Below, in pieces: positions 35,433 to 44,701 of a stretch of DNA of 64,000 bases. The notes under the pieces were generated by a model, which was given only the letters and a program-made list of their open reading frames with translations, was not told the DNA's origin and made no database searches. Position 1 is the stretch's first letter, and every line of letters begins with the position of its first letter. Source of the DNA: Variovorax sp. IB41 (GTDB lineage: Bacteria; Pseudomonadota; Gammaproteobacteria; Burkholderiales; Burkholderiaceae_C); the NCBI RefSeq assembly GCF_016405905.1, contig NZ_JAEFCB010000020.1:57699-121698 (forward strand). Reading direction: 5' to 3'. The position numbers were made by a program, and so were the translations under genes.

Positions 35433-36878
35433 ATGAACCGCAACCTCACCTCCTCGCCCCTGGGCAACAACCTGCTGCTGCGCACCGACTCCTACAAGGT
35501 GTCGCACTGGATGCAATATCCGCCCGGCACGCAGACCGTGCACAGCTACATCGAATCGCGCGGCGGGCTCTTCAGCCACTCGCTCTTCTTCGGCCTGCAG
35601 GCGTACCTGCGCGAATACCTGCAGACGCCGGTGACGCTGGCCGATGTCGACGAAGCCGCGGCCATGATGGCCGTGCACGGCGAGCCCTTCAATCGCGAAG
35701 GGTGGCTGCGGCTGATCGAGAAGCACGGCGGGCTGATGCCGGTGCGCATCCGCGCGGTGCCCGAGGGCAGCGTGCTGCCGGTGCACAACGTGCTGGCCAC
35801 CATCGAGAACACCGACCCCGAATTCTTCTGGGTCACGAGCTTTCTCGAAACCGAATTGCTGCGCGCGATCTGGTACCCGACCACCGTGGCCACGCTCTCC
35901 GCGGCCGCGCGCACGACGCTGCTTCGGTACCTCGAAGCGACCTGCGACGACCCGCAAGGCCAGATCGCCTTCAGGCTGCACGACTTCGGCGCGCGCGGGG
36001 TGTCGAGCCTCGAATCGGCGGCGCTCGGCGGCATGGCGCACCTGGTCAACTTCATGGGCACCGACACGCTGGCCGCGCTGGTCGCGGCACGCCGTTACTA
36101 CGACTGCGACGTGGCGGGCTTCTCGATTCCCGCGGCCGAGCACAGCACCATCACGGGCTGGGGCCGCGACCATGAATCCGACGCGTACAGCAACATGGTC
36201 GACCAGTTCGGCAAGCCCGGCGCGACCTTCGCGGTGGTGAGCGACAGCTACGACATCTTCAATGCCTGCGCGCGGATCTGGGGCGGCGAGCTCAAGGCCA
36301 AGGTGGTGGCCTCGGGCGCGACGCTGGTGGTGCGGCCCGACTCGGGCGACCCGGCCGAGACCACGCTCAAGGTGGCGCAGATCCTGGCCGATCGTTTCGG
36401 CACCACGACCAACGCGAAGGGCTTCCGCGTGCTGAACAATGTGCGGATCATCCAGGGCGATGGCGTGAACCTCGACTCGCTGCGGCTGTGCCTGTCGAAC
36501 TTCTTCCACAACGGGTTTTCGACGGAGAACATTTCCTTCGGCATGGGCGGCGGGTTGCTGCAGCAGGTCAACCGCGACACCATGCAGTGGGCGATGAAGT
36601 GCTCGGCGATGCAGGTGAACGGCGAGTGGCGCGATGTCTACAAGTCGCCGGTGGGGGATGTGAGCAAGGCTTCGAAGAAGGGGCGTCTTGCGCTGGTTCG
36701 GAATGCACGCGGAGAGGTGCAGACGTTGCGCGAAGAAGCGCTTGCGGATGGTCAAGCCGATCTGCTGCAGACGGTGTTCGAGAACGGGCGCATCGTTTCG
36801 AACACCACGTTCGATGCGATTCGCGAACGGGCGGCCATTGGGGTGAATCAGTTCGTCACTTCGCGGGCGCCGCTCTGA
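35433..36878 (+). CDS. nadV: Nicotinamide phosphoribosyltransferase
   Basis: 481 residues, the size of human NAMPT (491). It converts nicotinamide and PRPP to NMN, which NadM then adenylates to NAD without deamidation. Visible family motifs: RTDSYKVSHWMQYPPGTQ at the N-terminus, RLHDFGARGVSS, IPAAEHSTITGWG, VVSDSYDIFNA, VVRPDSGDP and ISFGMGGGLLQQVNRDT, which together form the PRPP and nicotinamide pocket. ATG 35433 is chosen over an upstream GTG because a GGAG site serves it. Co-oriented with nadM, 66 bases apart. The following 323 bases hold repeats, not genes. Confidence 0.95.
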   Translation: MNRNLTSSPLGNNLLLRTDSYKVSHWMQYPPGTQTVHSYIESRGGLFSHSLFFGLQAYLREYLQTPVTLADVDEAAAMMAVHGEPFNREGWLRLIEKHGGLMPVRIRAVPEGSVLPVHNVLATIENTDPEFFWVTSFLETELLRAIWYPTTVATLSAAARTTLLRYLEATCDDPQGQIAFRLHDFGARGVSSLESAALGGMAHLVNFMGTDTLAALVAARRYYDCDVAGFSIPAAEHSTITGWGRDHESDAYSNMVDQFGKPGATFAVVSDSYDIFNACARIWGGELKAKVVASGATLVVRPDSGDPAETTLKVAQILADRFGTTTNAKGFRVLNNVRIIQGDGVNLDSLRLCLSNFFHNGFSTENISFGMGGGLLQQVNRDTMQWAMKCSAMQVNGEWRDVYKSPVGDVSKASKKGRLALVRNARGEVQTLREEALADGQADLLQTVFENGRIVSNTTFDAIRERAAIGVNQFVTSRAPL

Positions 36879-36918
36879 AGATTTTTCAGGGCGGGTGCAC
36901 AGGCCACCGGGTACTCCC

Positions 36919-36966
36919 CTCCGCGAATGTCCCCCGGGCTTCGCCCTCCTCCTTGATTTCGCTGCG
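36919..36966 (+). repeat. Interspersed repeat family A, copy 1
   Basis: A 48-base element: CTCCGCGAATGTCCCCC, then a small hairpin GGGC-TTC-GCCC, then TCCTCCTTGATTTCGCTGCG. The same flanks occur at 63951 and, reversed and extended, inside 37040-37127, while the central stem differs by compensating changes. It lies in the 323-base gap after nadV. Confidence 0.75.
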
Positions 36967-37039
36967 GGGAGCACCCGATGCCCTGCGCACGTGGGCACGC
37001 TGCTGGTGATCGGCGATCAACGACTGCTCTGAAAGCGCT

Positions 37040-37127
37040 CCCGCCGATGGTGGGCTCTGTTTCGCGAAATCAAGGGGGAGGCCGCAGGCCGGGGGACATT
37101 CGCGAAACAGAGCCCACCGTCGGCGGG
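37040..37127. repeat. 88-base inverted repeat containing family A copy 2 (reversed)
   Basis: Two 29-base arms (37040-37068 and 37099-37127) pair with a single G-U wobble, enclosing 30 bases. The enclosed part is the reverse complement of the family A core with its own central hairpin GGCC-GCA-GGCC. The gap 36879-37201 contains no gene; apart from these elements I see nothing in it. Confidence 0.8.
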
Positions 37128-37201
37128 TGTGCCGCCCCGAATCGACAGGCCCGAAACACTGCCACAGGCCATGGCCATAATCCGCCCAGACAGCCGAATC
37201 C

Positions 37202-38356
37202 ATGACCAAACTCCTGATCCTCAGCGTGAGCGCCGGCAACGGCCACGTGCGTGCAGCACAGGCGCTCGCCGCCACCGCCCAGTCCCTCGCCCCGCCCTGC
37301 ACGGCGGTCCACACCGACGCCATGGCCCATGTGGCCGGCGGCTTTCGCAAGGTCTACACCGACTGGTACATCCAGCTGGTGAACCGCGCGCCCGAGCTGT
37401 GGTCGTACCTGCACCAGCGCACCGACACCACGCCGCACCACGCGCCCTCGCAGCGCCTGCGCCGCGGCATCGAACGGCTGAGCACCGGCGCGCTGGTGCG
37501 CGAGATCCGGCGCGAGAAGCCCGATGCGGTGATCTGCACGCACTTCCTGCCGGCAGAGTTGCTGATGCGCGAGCGCAACCGCGGGCGCATCGACTACCCG
37601 GTGTGGCTGCAGATCACCGATTACGACCTGCACAACATGTGGCTGATTCCCGGCATGGCGGGCTATCTGGCCGCCACCGAGGAAGTGGCCTTTCGCCTCC
37701 GCGCGCGCGGCATTCCCGCGGACCGCATCCACGTGACCGGCATTCCGGTGATGCCGGCGTTTTCCGAGCCCGACGCGCCGGCGCTCGCGCGCAACACCTG
37801 CGCTGCCGAACTCGGGCTCGATCCGTCGCGGCCCGTGCTGCTGATGGCCTCGGGCGGTGCGGGCGTGGGCGACCTTGCGAGCATGGTCGAGCGCGTGCTC
37901 GGCCTCGGCGGGCATGACGGGGAACAGGGCAACTTCCAGGTCATCGCCGTCGCGGGCCGCAACGTCGAGGCGCACGGCAAGCTGCAGGCGCTGGCGGCGC
38001 GCCACCCGGGCCGCGTGGTGGCCGTGGGCTTCACCAACGAGATGCACAAGATGATGGCCGCGGCCGATCTGGTCGTCACCAAGCCTGGCGGGCTTACCGT
38101 GTCCGAGTGCCTCGCGCTCGGCAAGCCGATGCTGTTGATCTCGCCCATCCCCGGGCAGGAAGAACACAACGCCGGATTCCTGATGGAAGAAGGCGCCGCG
38201 TGGCTGGCCTACGACGCGATCGGCCTGGACTACAAGGTGGCGCGCCTGATGGCCGACCCGGCCAAGCTCGCGGACATGGCCGCGCGCAGCCGCGCGCTCG
38301 GCAAGCCGCAGGCGGCGCGGGCCGTGCTCCAACACGTGCTGGGTGCGACAGCGTGA
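37202..38356 (+). CDS. MGDG-synthase-like glycosyltransferase (GT28)
   Basis: 384 residues with the layout of processive diacylglycerol glucosyl/galactosyltransferases (UgtP, MGDG synthase). The acceptor-side loop is LSVSAGNGHVRAAQAL (G-x-GH-x-x-AA); the N-terminal domain continues with CTHFLPAE and VWLQITDYDLHNMW; the donor site reads ASGGAGVGD, VGFTNEMHKMMAAADLVVTKPGGLTVSECLALGKPML and PGQEEHN. It would move a sugar from UDP or similar to a lipid on the cytoplasmic membrane face. First of three genes joined by 4-base overlaps with a membrane protein and a phosphatase. Lipid substrate inferred from the family. Confidence 0.85.
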   Translation: MTKLLILSVSAGNGHVRAAQALAATAQSLAPPCTAVHTDAMAHVAGGFRKVYTDWYIQLVNRAPELWSYLHQRTDTTPHHAPSQRLRRGIERLSTGALVREIRREKPDAVICTHFLPAELLMRERNRGRIDYPVWLQITDYDLHNMWLIPGMAGYLAATEEVAFRLRARGIPADRIHVTGIPVMPAFSEPDAPALARNTCAAELGLDPSRPVLLMASGGAGVGDLASMVERVLGLGGHDGEQGNFQVIAVAGRNVEAHGKLQALAARHPGRVVAVGFTNEMHKMMAAADLVVTKPGGLTVSECLALGKPMLLISPIPGQEEHNAGFLMEEGAAWLAYDAIGLDYKVARLMADPAKLADMAARSRALGKPQAARAVLQHVLGATA

Positions 38357-38847
38357 GCGGCGCGACTGAAAAGACCGGCGTGGGCCGAACGCTGGGCTAC
38401 CTCGCGTGGGTGGTCGTGATGGCTTTCTTCTTCGCCAACGCCGAGATCCAGATCGAAGGCGGCGCGGGCTGGGCCACGTCGCTGCCGACATGGCGCATCG
38501 AGAACAGCATCTGGCTGGACCTGTTCTGGGGCGGCCGCGCGATGACCGGATATCACGCCTGGGTGTTCACCTTCATGGCGCTGGTGTTCTTCGCGCCGCT
38601 GGCCTTCAATGGCCGTTGGACCTGGCGCGACGTGGGGCTCGCGCTCGCGGGGCTGATCGTGTTCTGGGTCTGCGAAGACTTTTTGTGGTTCATCATCAAC
38701 CCGGCCTTCGGCTGGGCGCGCTTCAACCCGGTCGATGCGTTCTGGCACAAGCACTGGCTGTGGGGCGCACCCGTGGACTACTGGGGCGGCCTCGCGGTGG
38801 CGGCGCTGATCCTCACGGTGCGCCACTGGCGCCGGCGCGCGCGATGA
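38353..38847 (+). CDS. Four-helix membrane protein of unknown function
   Basis: 164 residues from GTG 38353, which overlaps the glycosyltransferase stop. Hydrophobic segments near 14-30 (LGYLAWVVVMAFFFANA), 68-90 (YHAWVFTFMALVFFAPLAF), 97-118 (VGLALAGLIVFWVCEDFLWFII) and 140-158 suggest four membrane spans. Aromatic and charged residues in CEDFLWFIINP and FWHKHWLWGAP are striking and could be a site. I recognise no family. Its ATG-coupled neighbours imply a role with the glycolipid enzyme. Confidence 0.75.
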   Translation: MSGATEKTGVGRTLGYLAWVVVMAFFFANAEIQIEGGAGWATSLPTWRIENSIWLDLFWGGRAMTGYHAWVFTFMALVFFAPLAFNGRWTWRDVGLALAGLIVFWVCEDFLWFIINPAFGWARFNPVDAFWHKHWLWGAPVDYWGGLAVAALILTVRHWRRRAR

Positions 38848-39395
38848 CGGCAGCGAAAACACCCCAGGCCGACGACCTGCGCCCCGGCCACTGGGCCGAT
38901 CCGCTGGACGAGTTGCAGGTCGAGAACCTGCACCGCATCACGCCCACGCTGTACCGCAGCGCGCAGCCGCGGCGCGCGAACGTCGCGGCGCTGCAGTCGC
39001 TGGGCATCCGCACCATCGTGAGCCTGCGGTCGTTCAACGACGACAAGAAGGTGTTCGCGGGCAGCGGCATCCGCCTCGTGCGCGTGCCGATCAATACCTG
39101 GTCCATCGACGATGCCAAGGTGCTGCGCGCGCTGGTCGCGATCCGCGAGGCCGAGAAGCACGGGCCGGTGCTGATCCACTGCATGCACGGCGCCGACCGC
39201 ACCGGCGTGGTGGCCGCCGTCTACCGCATGGCGGTGCAAGACTGGGACAAGGACAGCGCACGCCACGAGATGCTGCGCGGCGGCTACGGCTATCACACGC
39301 TGTGGCGCAACATTCCGCGCTACATCGAGCGGCTCGATCCGCTGCGGATGCGCCATGCGCTGGCCCATGCCCCGGTGATTCCGGTGGTGTCCTGA
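38844..39395 (+). CDS. Dual-specificity / tyrosine-type protein phosphatase
   Basis: 183 residues. The P-loop IHCMHGADRTGVV (Cys113, Arg119) is the C-x5-R signature of cysteine phosphatases, and YRSAQPRRANV is the usual N-terminal motif of the bacterial DSP/tyrosine phosphatase group that also includes lipid phosphatases. No general-acid aspartate is certain; ASP in the SIDD segment (residues 88-90) may serve. Third in the operon with a glycosyltransferase and a membrane protein. In this setting a phospholipid or sugar-phosphate substrate is as likely as a protein. Cytoplasmic. Confidence 0.85.
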   Translation: MTAAKTPQADDLRPGHWADPLDELQVENLHRITPTLYRSAQPRRANVAALQSLGIRTIVSLRSFNDDKKVFAGSGIRLVRVPINTWSIDDAKVLRALVAIREAEKHGPVLIHCMHGADRTGVVAAVYRMAVQDWDKDSARHEMLRGGYGYHTLWRNIPRYIERLDPLRMRHALAHAPVIPVVS

Positions 39396-39484
39396 AGGCG
39401 CCTGCAGCTTTCACGACCCGCTCCTATACTGGCCGCCCCGTGGCCGATGGCCATCTCCGAACGACCTTCAAAGAGGCTTCTTCC

Positions 39485-40615
39485 ATGGCACTCCAACTGC
39501 GCTCCCTCGTCCGCTCGAGCGGCGAACTCGAACTCTCGCTGCACGACGAACCGATCCCCGAACCCAAGGCCGATGAAGTGATCGTGCGCGTCGAGGCGTC
39601 GCCGATGAATCCGTCGGACCTGGGCCTTTTGTTCGGCGCGGCCGACATGACCACCGCGAAGGCATCGGGCACCGCGGACCGCCCGGTCGTCACCGCCATC
39701 GTTCCCGAACGCGCGCGGCCTTCGATGGCGGGGCGTCTCGACCAGTCGATGCCCGTGGGCAACGAAGGCGCGGGCGTGGTGGTCAAGGCCGGCTCGTCGC
39801 CGGCCGCGCAAGCGCTGCTCGGCAAGACCGTGGCGGCCATCGGCGGCGCGATGTATTCGCAGTACCGCGCCATCTCCGCGGCGCAATGCCTCGAACTGCC
39901 CGCCGGCACGACGCCGGCCGAAGGCGCCTCGTGCTTCGTCAACCCGCTCACCTCGCTGGGCATGGTCGAGACGATGCGGCGCGAAGGCCACAAGGCGCTG
40001 GTGCACACGGCCGCGGCATCGAACCTGGGGCAGATGCTCAACAAGATCTGCCAGAAGGACGGTATCGACCTGGTCAACATCGTGCGCAAGCCCGAGCAGG
40101 AAGCGCTCTTGCGCGGCCTCGGCGCGAAGTACGTGTGCAACGCAACCTCGCCGACCTTCCTCGAAGACCTGACGCAAGCGCTGGTCGACACCGGCGCGAC
40201 GCTGGCCTTCGATGCAACGGGCGGCGGCAAGCTCGCGGGCCAGATTCTCGGCTGCATGGAAGCGGCACTGAACCGCACCGCCAAGGAATACAGCCGCTAC
40301 GGCTCGACCACGCACAAGCAGGTCTACATCTACGGCGGCCTGGACCGCAATCCCACCGAGTTCGTGCGCAACTTCGGCATGTCGTGGGGCATGGGCGGAT
40401 GGCTGCTGTTTCCGTTCCTGCAGAAGCTGGGGGCCGAGGGGACGCAGCGGCTTAAGGCGCGCGTCGTGTCCGAATTGAAGACGACGTTCGCAAGCCACTA
40501 CACGCGGGAGATCTCGCTGCTCGAAGCGCTGCAGCTCGATGCGATCGGGGTGTATGGCAAGCAGGCGACGGGGGAGAAGTTCCTGCTGAATCCGAACAAG
40601 GGCGTTGCGGCCTGA
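39485..40615 (+). CDS. Zinc-binding-type alcohol dehydrogenase family protein (MDR)
   Basis: 376 residues of the medium-chain dehydrogenase/reductase superfamily. ASPMNPSDLGLLFG and MPVGNEGAGVVVKAG mark the catalytic domain; ALVHTAAASNLGQMLNKICQKDGIDLVNIVRK is the nucleotide-binding region, with A-x-x-S in place of the usual GxGxxG. No catalytic zinc cluster is apparent. ATG 39485 follows a 90-base gap. It stands alone between the phosphatase and the convergent kdpE. The substrate is unknown. Confidence 0.85.
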   Translation: MALQLRSLVRSSGELELSLHDEPIPEPKADEVIVRVEASPMNPSDLGLLFGAADMTTAKASGTADRPVVTAIVPERARPSMAGRLDQSMPVGNEGAGVVVKAGSSPAAQALLGKTVAAIGGAMYSQYRAISAAQCLELPAGTTPAEGASCFVNPLTSLGMVETMRREGHKALVHTAAASNLGQMLNKICQKDGIDLVNIVRKPEQEALLRGLGAKYVCNATSPTFLEDLTQALVDTGATLAFDATGGGKLAGQILGCMEAALNRTAKEYSRYGSTTHKQVYIYGGLDRNPTEFVRNFGMSWGMGGWLLFPFLQKLGAEGTQRLKARVVSELKTTFASHYTREISLLEALQLDAIGVYGKQATGEKFLLNPNKGVAA

Positions 40616-40645
40616 TCTCCCGCTTGGGGGGGGTGGGACGTCCGC

Positions 40646-41344
<699 letters not shown>

Positions 41345-41348
41345 GGCT

Positions 41349-44093
41349 TCAGAGTTGCGCTTCGGCCGGTTCGGGCGGCTCGCGGCGTGGCAGGGTGACG
41401 GTGAATTCTGCACCGCCGTCGCGCGCGTTGGCGGCCGTGATCTCGCCGCCGTGCGCGCTCACCACCGCGCGGCAGATCGCGAGACCCAGGCCGACGCCCG
41501 GCGTGGCCGACTCGGCTTCTCCGCGCGTGAACTTGTCGAACAGCTTCTGTTCGCGCCCCAGCAGCGCTGCGGGCAGCCCGGGGCCGTGGTCGCGCACCGT
41601 GAGCACCAGCGTGCCGGGCTCGGCGCGCGCGCCCACCACGATGGGCGGCGCGCCGTATTTGGTGGCGTTCTCCAGCAGGTTGACGAGCACGCGCTCGATC
41701 AGCACCGCATCGAACTCGACCAGCGGCAGTTCCGCATCGAGCGCGGTCTGCACGACGGCATCGCCCAGCGACGTGCGCGCCGCGCGGATCGACGAGCCCA
41801 CGACCTCCTCCACCGATTGCCAGTCGCGCCGCAGGTTCACCGCGCCGCCCGCGATGCCGCTTTCCAGCCGCGCCATGTCCAGCAGGTTGTTGACCAGCGC
41901 ATGCAGCTCGTGCGCCTGCGCGACGATGGCGCGCGCCGCGTTGCCGTGCTCCTCGGGCGGCAGCGTCTGCAGCGATTCGGCCAATGCGATCAATGCGGTG
42001 AGCGGCGTGCGCACGTCGTGCGAGATCGCGCCGAGCAGCGCGTTGCGCAGCCGCTCCGATTCCATCTCGACCACGGCCTGCTGCGCCACCTCGACGTAGT
42101 GCACGCGCTCCAGCGCGATCGCGATCTGCCGCGCGAGCGTGTCCAGCTGCTGCGCCTGCTCGGGGATCAGCAGCCAGCGCGGCTGCGCGGGCGCGAGCGC
42201 CAGCACGCCGCGCACGCGCATCGGCGCCTGCAGCGGCACGTAGTGCCACGGCTGCGCCGCGAGCGTGGCGGTCGCAAGGCCCGCGGGCTGGCCGTGGCGA
42301 AAGGCCCAGTCGGCCACCTGCGCATCGAAGCCCTCGGGCGGCTCCTTCGGCAGCACGAGCTGGTCGGCCGCATCGGTCACCAGCACCAGCGCACGGCCGC
42401 CGAAGTGGCCCTGCACCGCGGCGGCGCCTAGCGTGACGACCTGCGTGCTCTCCAGCGCCGCCGAGAGTTCGCGCGTGAGCTCGAACAGCGAGCGCGCGCG
42501 CCGCTCGCGGCTGGTCGATACGCCGGCCGCGAAACGCAGCCCCGCGGTGAGCTGCCCCACCAGCAGGCCGACGCCCAGCATGATCGCGAAGGTCAGCACG
42601 TACTGCACATCGCTCACCGCGAACGACAGGCGCGGCGGCACGAAGAAATAGTCGAAGGCCGCGACGTTGAGCAAGGCTGCGAGCGCCGACGGCCCGCGCC
42701 CGAATCGCATCGCAACGCCGACCACGCCGAGCAGGAACAGCATCACGATGTTCGAGAGTTCGAGCACGCCCGCGAGCGGCGTGCAGACCAGCGTGAGCGC
42801 CACGCTGGTGGCCGTGGCCCAGGCGTAGCCGGGCCAGTGGATCGGCGCCTTCTCGTGATCGTCGTCGTCGGCACGCGGGGTGTTGAACGGCGTGCGCGCG
42901 AGGCGCCGCGCGCTGTCGGCGCGGCCGACTTCCAGGATGTCGAGTGCGGGCGCGCGTTGCGCGAGCGCCCGTGGCAACGGCACCGGCGACGCGGGCCACC
43001 AGCGGCGCCATCCGCTCGCCGGCTCCGAACGCCCCATCACCAGCGTCGCGCAGTTGAGCCGGCGGGCCTGCTCGGACAGCTGCTCGGCCACGTCGGAGCC
43101 CGTGAGCACCGCGGTGGCGGCGCCCAGTTCCTCGGCCAGCTTGAGCACCGCGAGGATGCGGTCGCGCTCCGCGGCGGCCAGGCGCTGCAGCCGCGGCGTT
43201 TCGACATACGCCGCATGCCAGCGCACATTGAGCTGGCCCGCGAGCCGCGCCGCGGTGCGCACCGTCTGCGCTGCGCCTTCGTGCGGGCCGACGCACGCGA
43301 GGATCGCGCCCGAGGTGTTCCAGGCCTGCAGCGCGCCGCCATTTCCACTGCCGGCCGCGCCCGATTGCTCGACGCGCCAGCCGCGCACATCGTCTTCCAC
43401 GTGTTCGGCGGTGCGGCGCAGCGCAATCTCGCGCAGCGCGATCAGGTTGCCCTTGCGAAAGAAGTTCTGCGCGGCGCGCTCGGCCTGCTGCGGCAGGTAC
43501 ACCTTGCCGGCCGCGAGCCGCGCGGTGAGCTCGTCGGGCGTGACATCGACCAGCACCACCTCGTCGGCTTCGTCGAGCACGGTGTCGGGCACCGTCTCGT
43601 GCACGCGCACGCCGGTGATCGCGCCGACCGTGCCGTTCAGGCTCTCCAGGTGCTGCACGTTGAGCGCCGACCAGACCTCGATGCCCGCGGCCAGCAGCTC
43701 CTGCACGTCCTGCCAGCGCTTGGCATGGCGGGAACCGGGGGCGTTGGTGTGGGCCAGTTCATCGACCAGCAGCACGGCGGGCTTGCGTGCGAGGGCCGCA
43801 TCGAGGTCGAACTCGGCGAGCGTGCGGCCGCGGTAGGCCAGCTCGCGCAGCGGCAGCGTGTCGAGCCCCGCGAGCAGCGCGGCGGTTTCGCTGCGGCCGT
43901 GCGTTTCGACCAGGCCGATGAGCACGTCGCGCCCCGCGGTGCGCTCGCGCTGGGCGGCGCTCAGCATCGCCCAGGTCTTGCCGACGCCGGCGCTGGCGCC
44001 GAAGTAGATGCGCAGCTTGCCGCGCAGCGCACGCGCCTCGTCATTGCGCAGCTGCGCAATCAGGGCGTCGGGGTCGGGGCGGGTGTCGGGCAT
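41349..44093 (-). CDS. kdpD: KdpD potassium-sensing histidine kinase
   Basis: 914 residues (E. coli 894). N-terminal KdpD domain with Walker A KLRIYFGASAGVGKTWAML; a universal-stress-like domain around 240-370 (ILACVGPHEGAAQTV, TLVMGRSE); four clustered membrane segments around 400-500; a GAF-like region; then the kinase core with His692 (GAISHDVRTPLTALI), an N box (LLENATKYGAPP) and GVGLGLAICRAVV. ATG 44093 gives the family N-terminus; the longer upstream frame is a shadow. It follows a 44-residue small gene by 25 bases. Confidence 0.97.
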   Translation of the reverse strand: MPDTRPDPDALIAQLRNDEARALRGKLRIYFGASAGVGKTWAMLSAAQRERTAGRDVLIGLVETHGRSETAALLAGLDTLPLRELAYRGRTLAEFDLDAALARKPAVLLVDELAHTNAPGSRHAKRWQDVQELLAAGIEVWSALNVQHLESLNGTVGAITGVRVHETVPDTVLDEADEVVLVDVTPDELTARLAAGKVYLPQQAERAAQNFFRKGNLIALREIALRRTAEHVEDDVRGWRVEQSGAAGSGNGGALQAWNTSGAILACVGPHEGAAQTVRTAARLAGQLNVRWHAAYVETPRLQRLAAAERDRILAVLKLAEELGAATAVLTGSDVAEQLSEQARRLNCATLVMGRSEPASGWRRWWPASPVPLPRALAQRAPALDILEVGRADSARRLARTPFNTPRADDDDHEKAPIHWPGYAWATATSVALTLVCTPLAGVLELSNIVMLFLLGVVGVAMRFGRGPSALAALLNVAAFDYFFVPPRLSFAVSDVQYVLTFAIMLGVGLLVGQLTAGLRFAAGVSTSRERRARSLFELTRELSAALESTQVVTLGAAAVQGHFGGRALVLVTDAADQLVLPKEPPEGFDAQVADWAFRHGQPAGLATATLAAQPWHYVPLQAPMRVRGVLALAPAQPRWLLIPEQAQQLDTLARQIAIALERVHYVEVAQQAVVEMESERLRNALLGAISHDVRTPLTALIALAESLQTLPPEEHGNAARAIVAQAHELHALVNNLLDMARLESGIAGGAVNLRRDWQSVEEVVGSSIRAARTSLGDAVVQTALDAELPLVEFDAVLIERVLVNLLENATKYGAPPIVVGARAEPGTLVLTVRDHGPGLPAALLGREQKLFDKFTRGEAESATPGVGLGLAICRAVVSAHGGEITAANARDGGAEFTVTLPRREPPEPAEAQL

Positions 44094-44118
44094 GGACGGC
44101 GTGGGATGGCTGCGCAGG

Positions 44119-44253
44119 TTATCGCATCGGGCCGCCCTTGCGGCGCCTGGCCTCGTGCCGGCGCGCGGTGCGCGAGAGCACCCACCAGGCAAAGCCCAGC
44201 GGCACGAACAGCGCCGCGAGCGCCAGCAGCGCGTGAAAGAGGTCAGTGACCAT
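44119..44253 (-). CDS. 44-residue single-span membrane protein in the kdp operon
   Basis: A small frame, ATG 44253 to TAA 44119, beginning MVTDLFHALLALAALF and continuing through one hydrophobic helix (about residues 5-26) to a strongly basic C-terminus (RRHEARRRKGG), the usual inside-positive signature of a one-span protein. Its start lies within the last codons of the preceding 100-residue frame (11-base overlap), and kdpD begins 25 bases later. Size and location recall KdpF-type regulatory peptides, but the sequence is unrelated. Too short for routine gene finding; it could still be a chance frame. Confidence 0.55.
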   Translation of the reverse strand: MVTDLFHALLALAALFVPLGFAWWVLSRTARRHEARRRKGGPMR

Positions 44254-44545
44254 CGCGCAGCCCGCAGCGTGCCAGGTGCTCGCGCCAGCTCACGAGCCGG
44301 CCGATCTCGCCCGATGGCACGCACTCGATCAGGCGGTGCAGCACCTCGGCGTAGCTGGCGATGGGCAGGCGGATCATGAGGCGCACGCAGGGCGCGTCGC
44401 TCTCCTGCGAGCAAAGCGCGTGCAGCAGCGGCTCGCAGCGCACCACGCCCGCATCGGGGCAGCCCGCGATGCTGCGGCGCACGCGCAGCGCGTCGGCGCA
44501 GCAGACGGTGACATCGAGCACGTAGAACGGGCTGGTGGCGGTCAT
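44243..44545 (-). CDS. Hypothetical 100-residue protein in the kdp operon
   Basis: From ATG 44545 (MTATSPFYVLDVTVCCADALRV) 100 residues with an alternating strand/helix pattern: an initial beta strand, VRLMIRLPIASYAEVLHRLIECVPS near the middle, and a cysteine-containing end. Five cysteines, two adjacent (Cys16-Cys17), are unusual for so small a protein. No known domain; a small ligand-binding alpha/beta fold is possible. It sits between kdpC and kdpD, separated from kdpC by a 156-base gap with a repeat. No good ribosome site before ATG 44545; an upstream start would run through the repeat. Moderately convincing. Confidence 0.55.
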   Translation of the reverse strand: MTATSPFYVLDVTVCCADALRVRRSIAGCPDAGVVRCEPLLHALCSQESDAPCVRLMIRLPIASYAEVLHRLIECVPSGEIGRLVSWREHLARCGLRDGH

Positions 44546-44595
44546 GGACGCGTGCGTTCGGCCGGCCACCGCCGGGCCGCCCCACGGCGGCCGAG

Positions 44596-44645
44596 CCTCC
44601 CCCTTGGGGGGTGGCGAAGCACACGAAGTGGCAAGCCGGGGGGCA
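44596..44645 (-). repeat. Interspersed repeat family B, copy 1 (inside kdp operon)
   Basis: On the minus strand: CTGCCCCCCGG, then CACTTCGTGTGCTTCGCC, then a CCCCC/GGGGG hairpin. The same CACTTCGTGT ... CCCCC ... GGGGG block occurs on the plus strand at 60456 between livH and livM. The 156 bases between kdpC and the small gene hold only this. Confidence 0.65.
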
Positions 44646-44701
44646 GATCGTTCTGTGCCGGGGTGTTCACGGTAAGCGGCATAGGCCATGGTTTTTTCTC
44701 C

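Noticed and set aside
34215..36998. Long N-terminal extension of the pseudouridine synthase frame
   Set aside because: It is antisense to nadM and nadV; ATG 34214 gives the complete family N-terminus.
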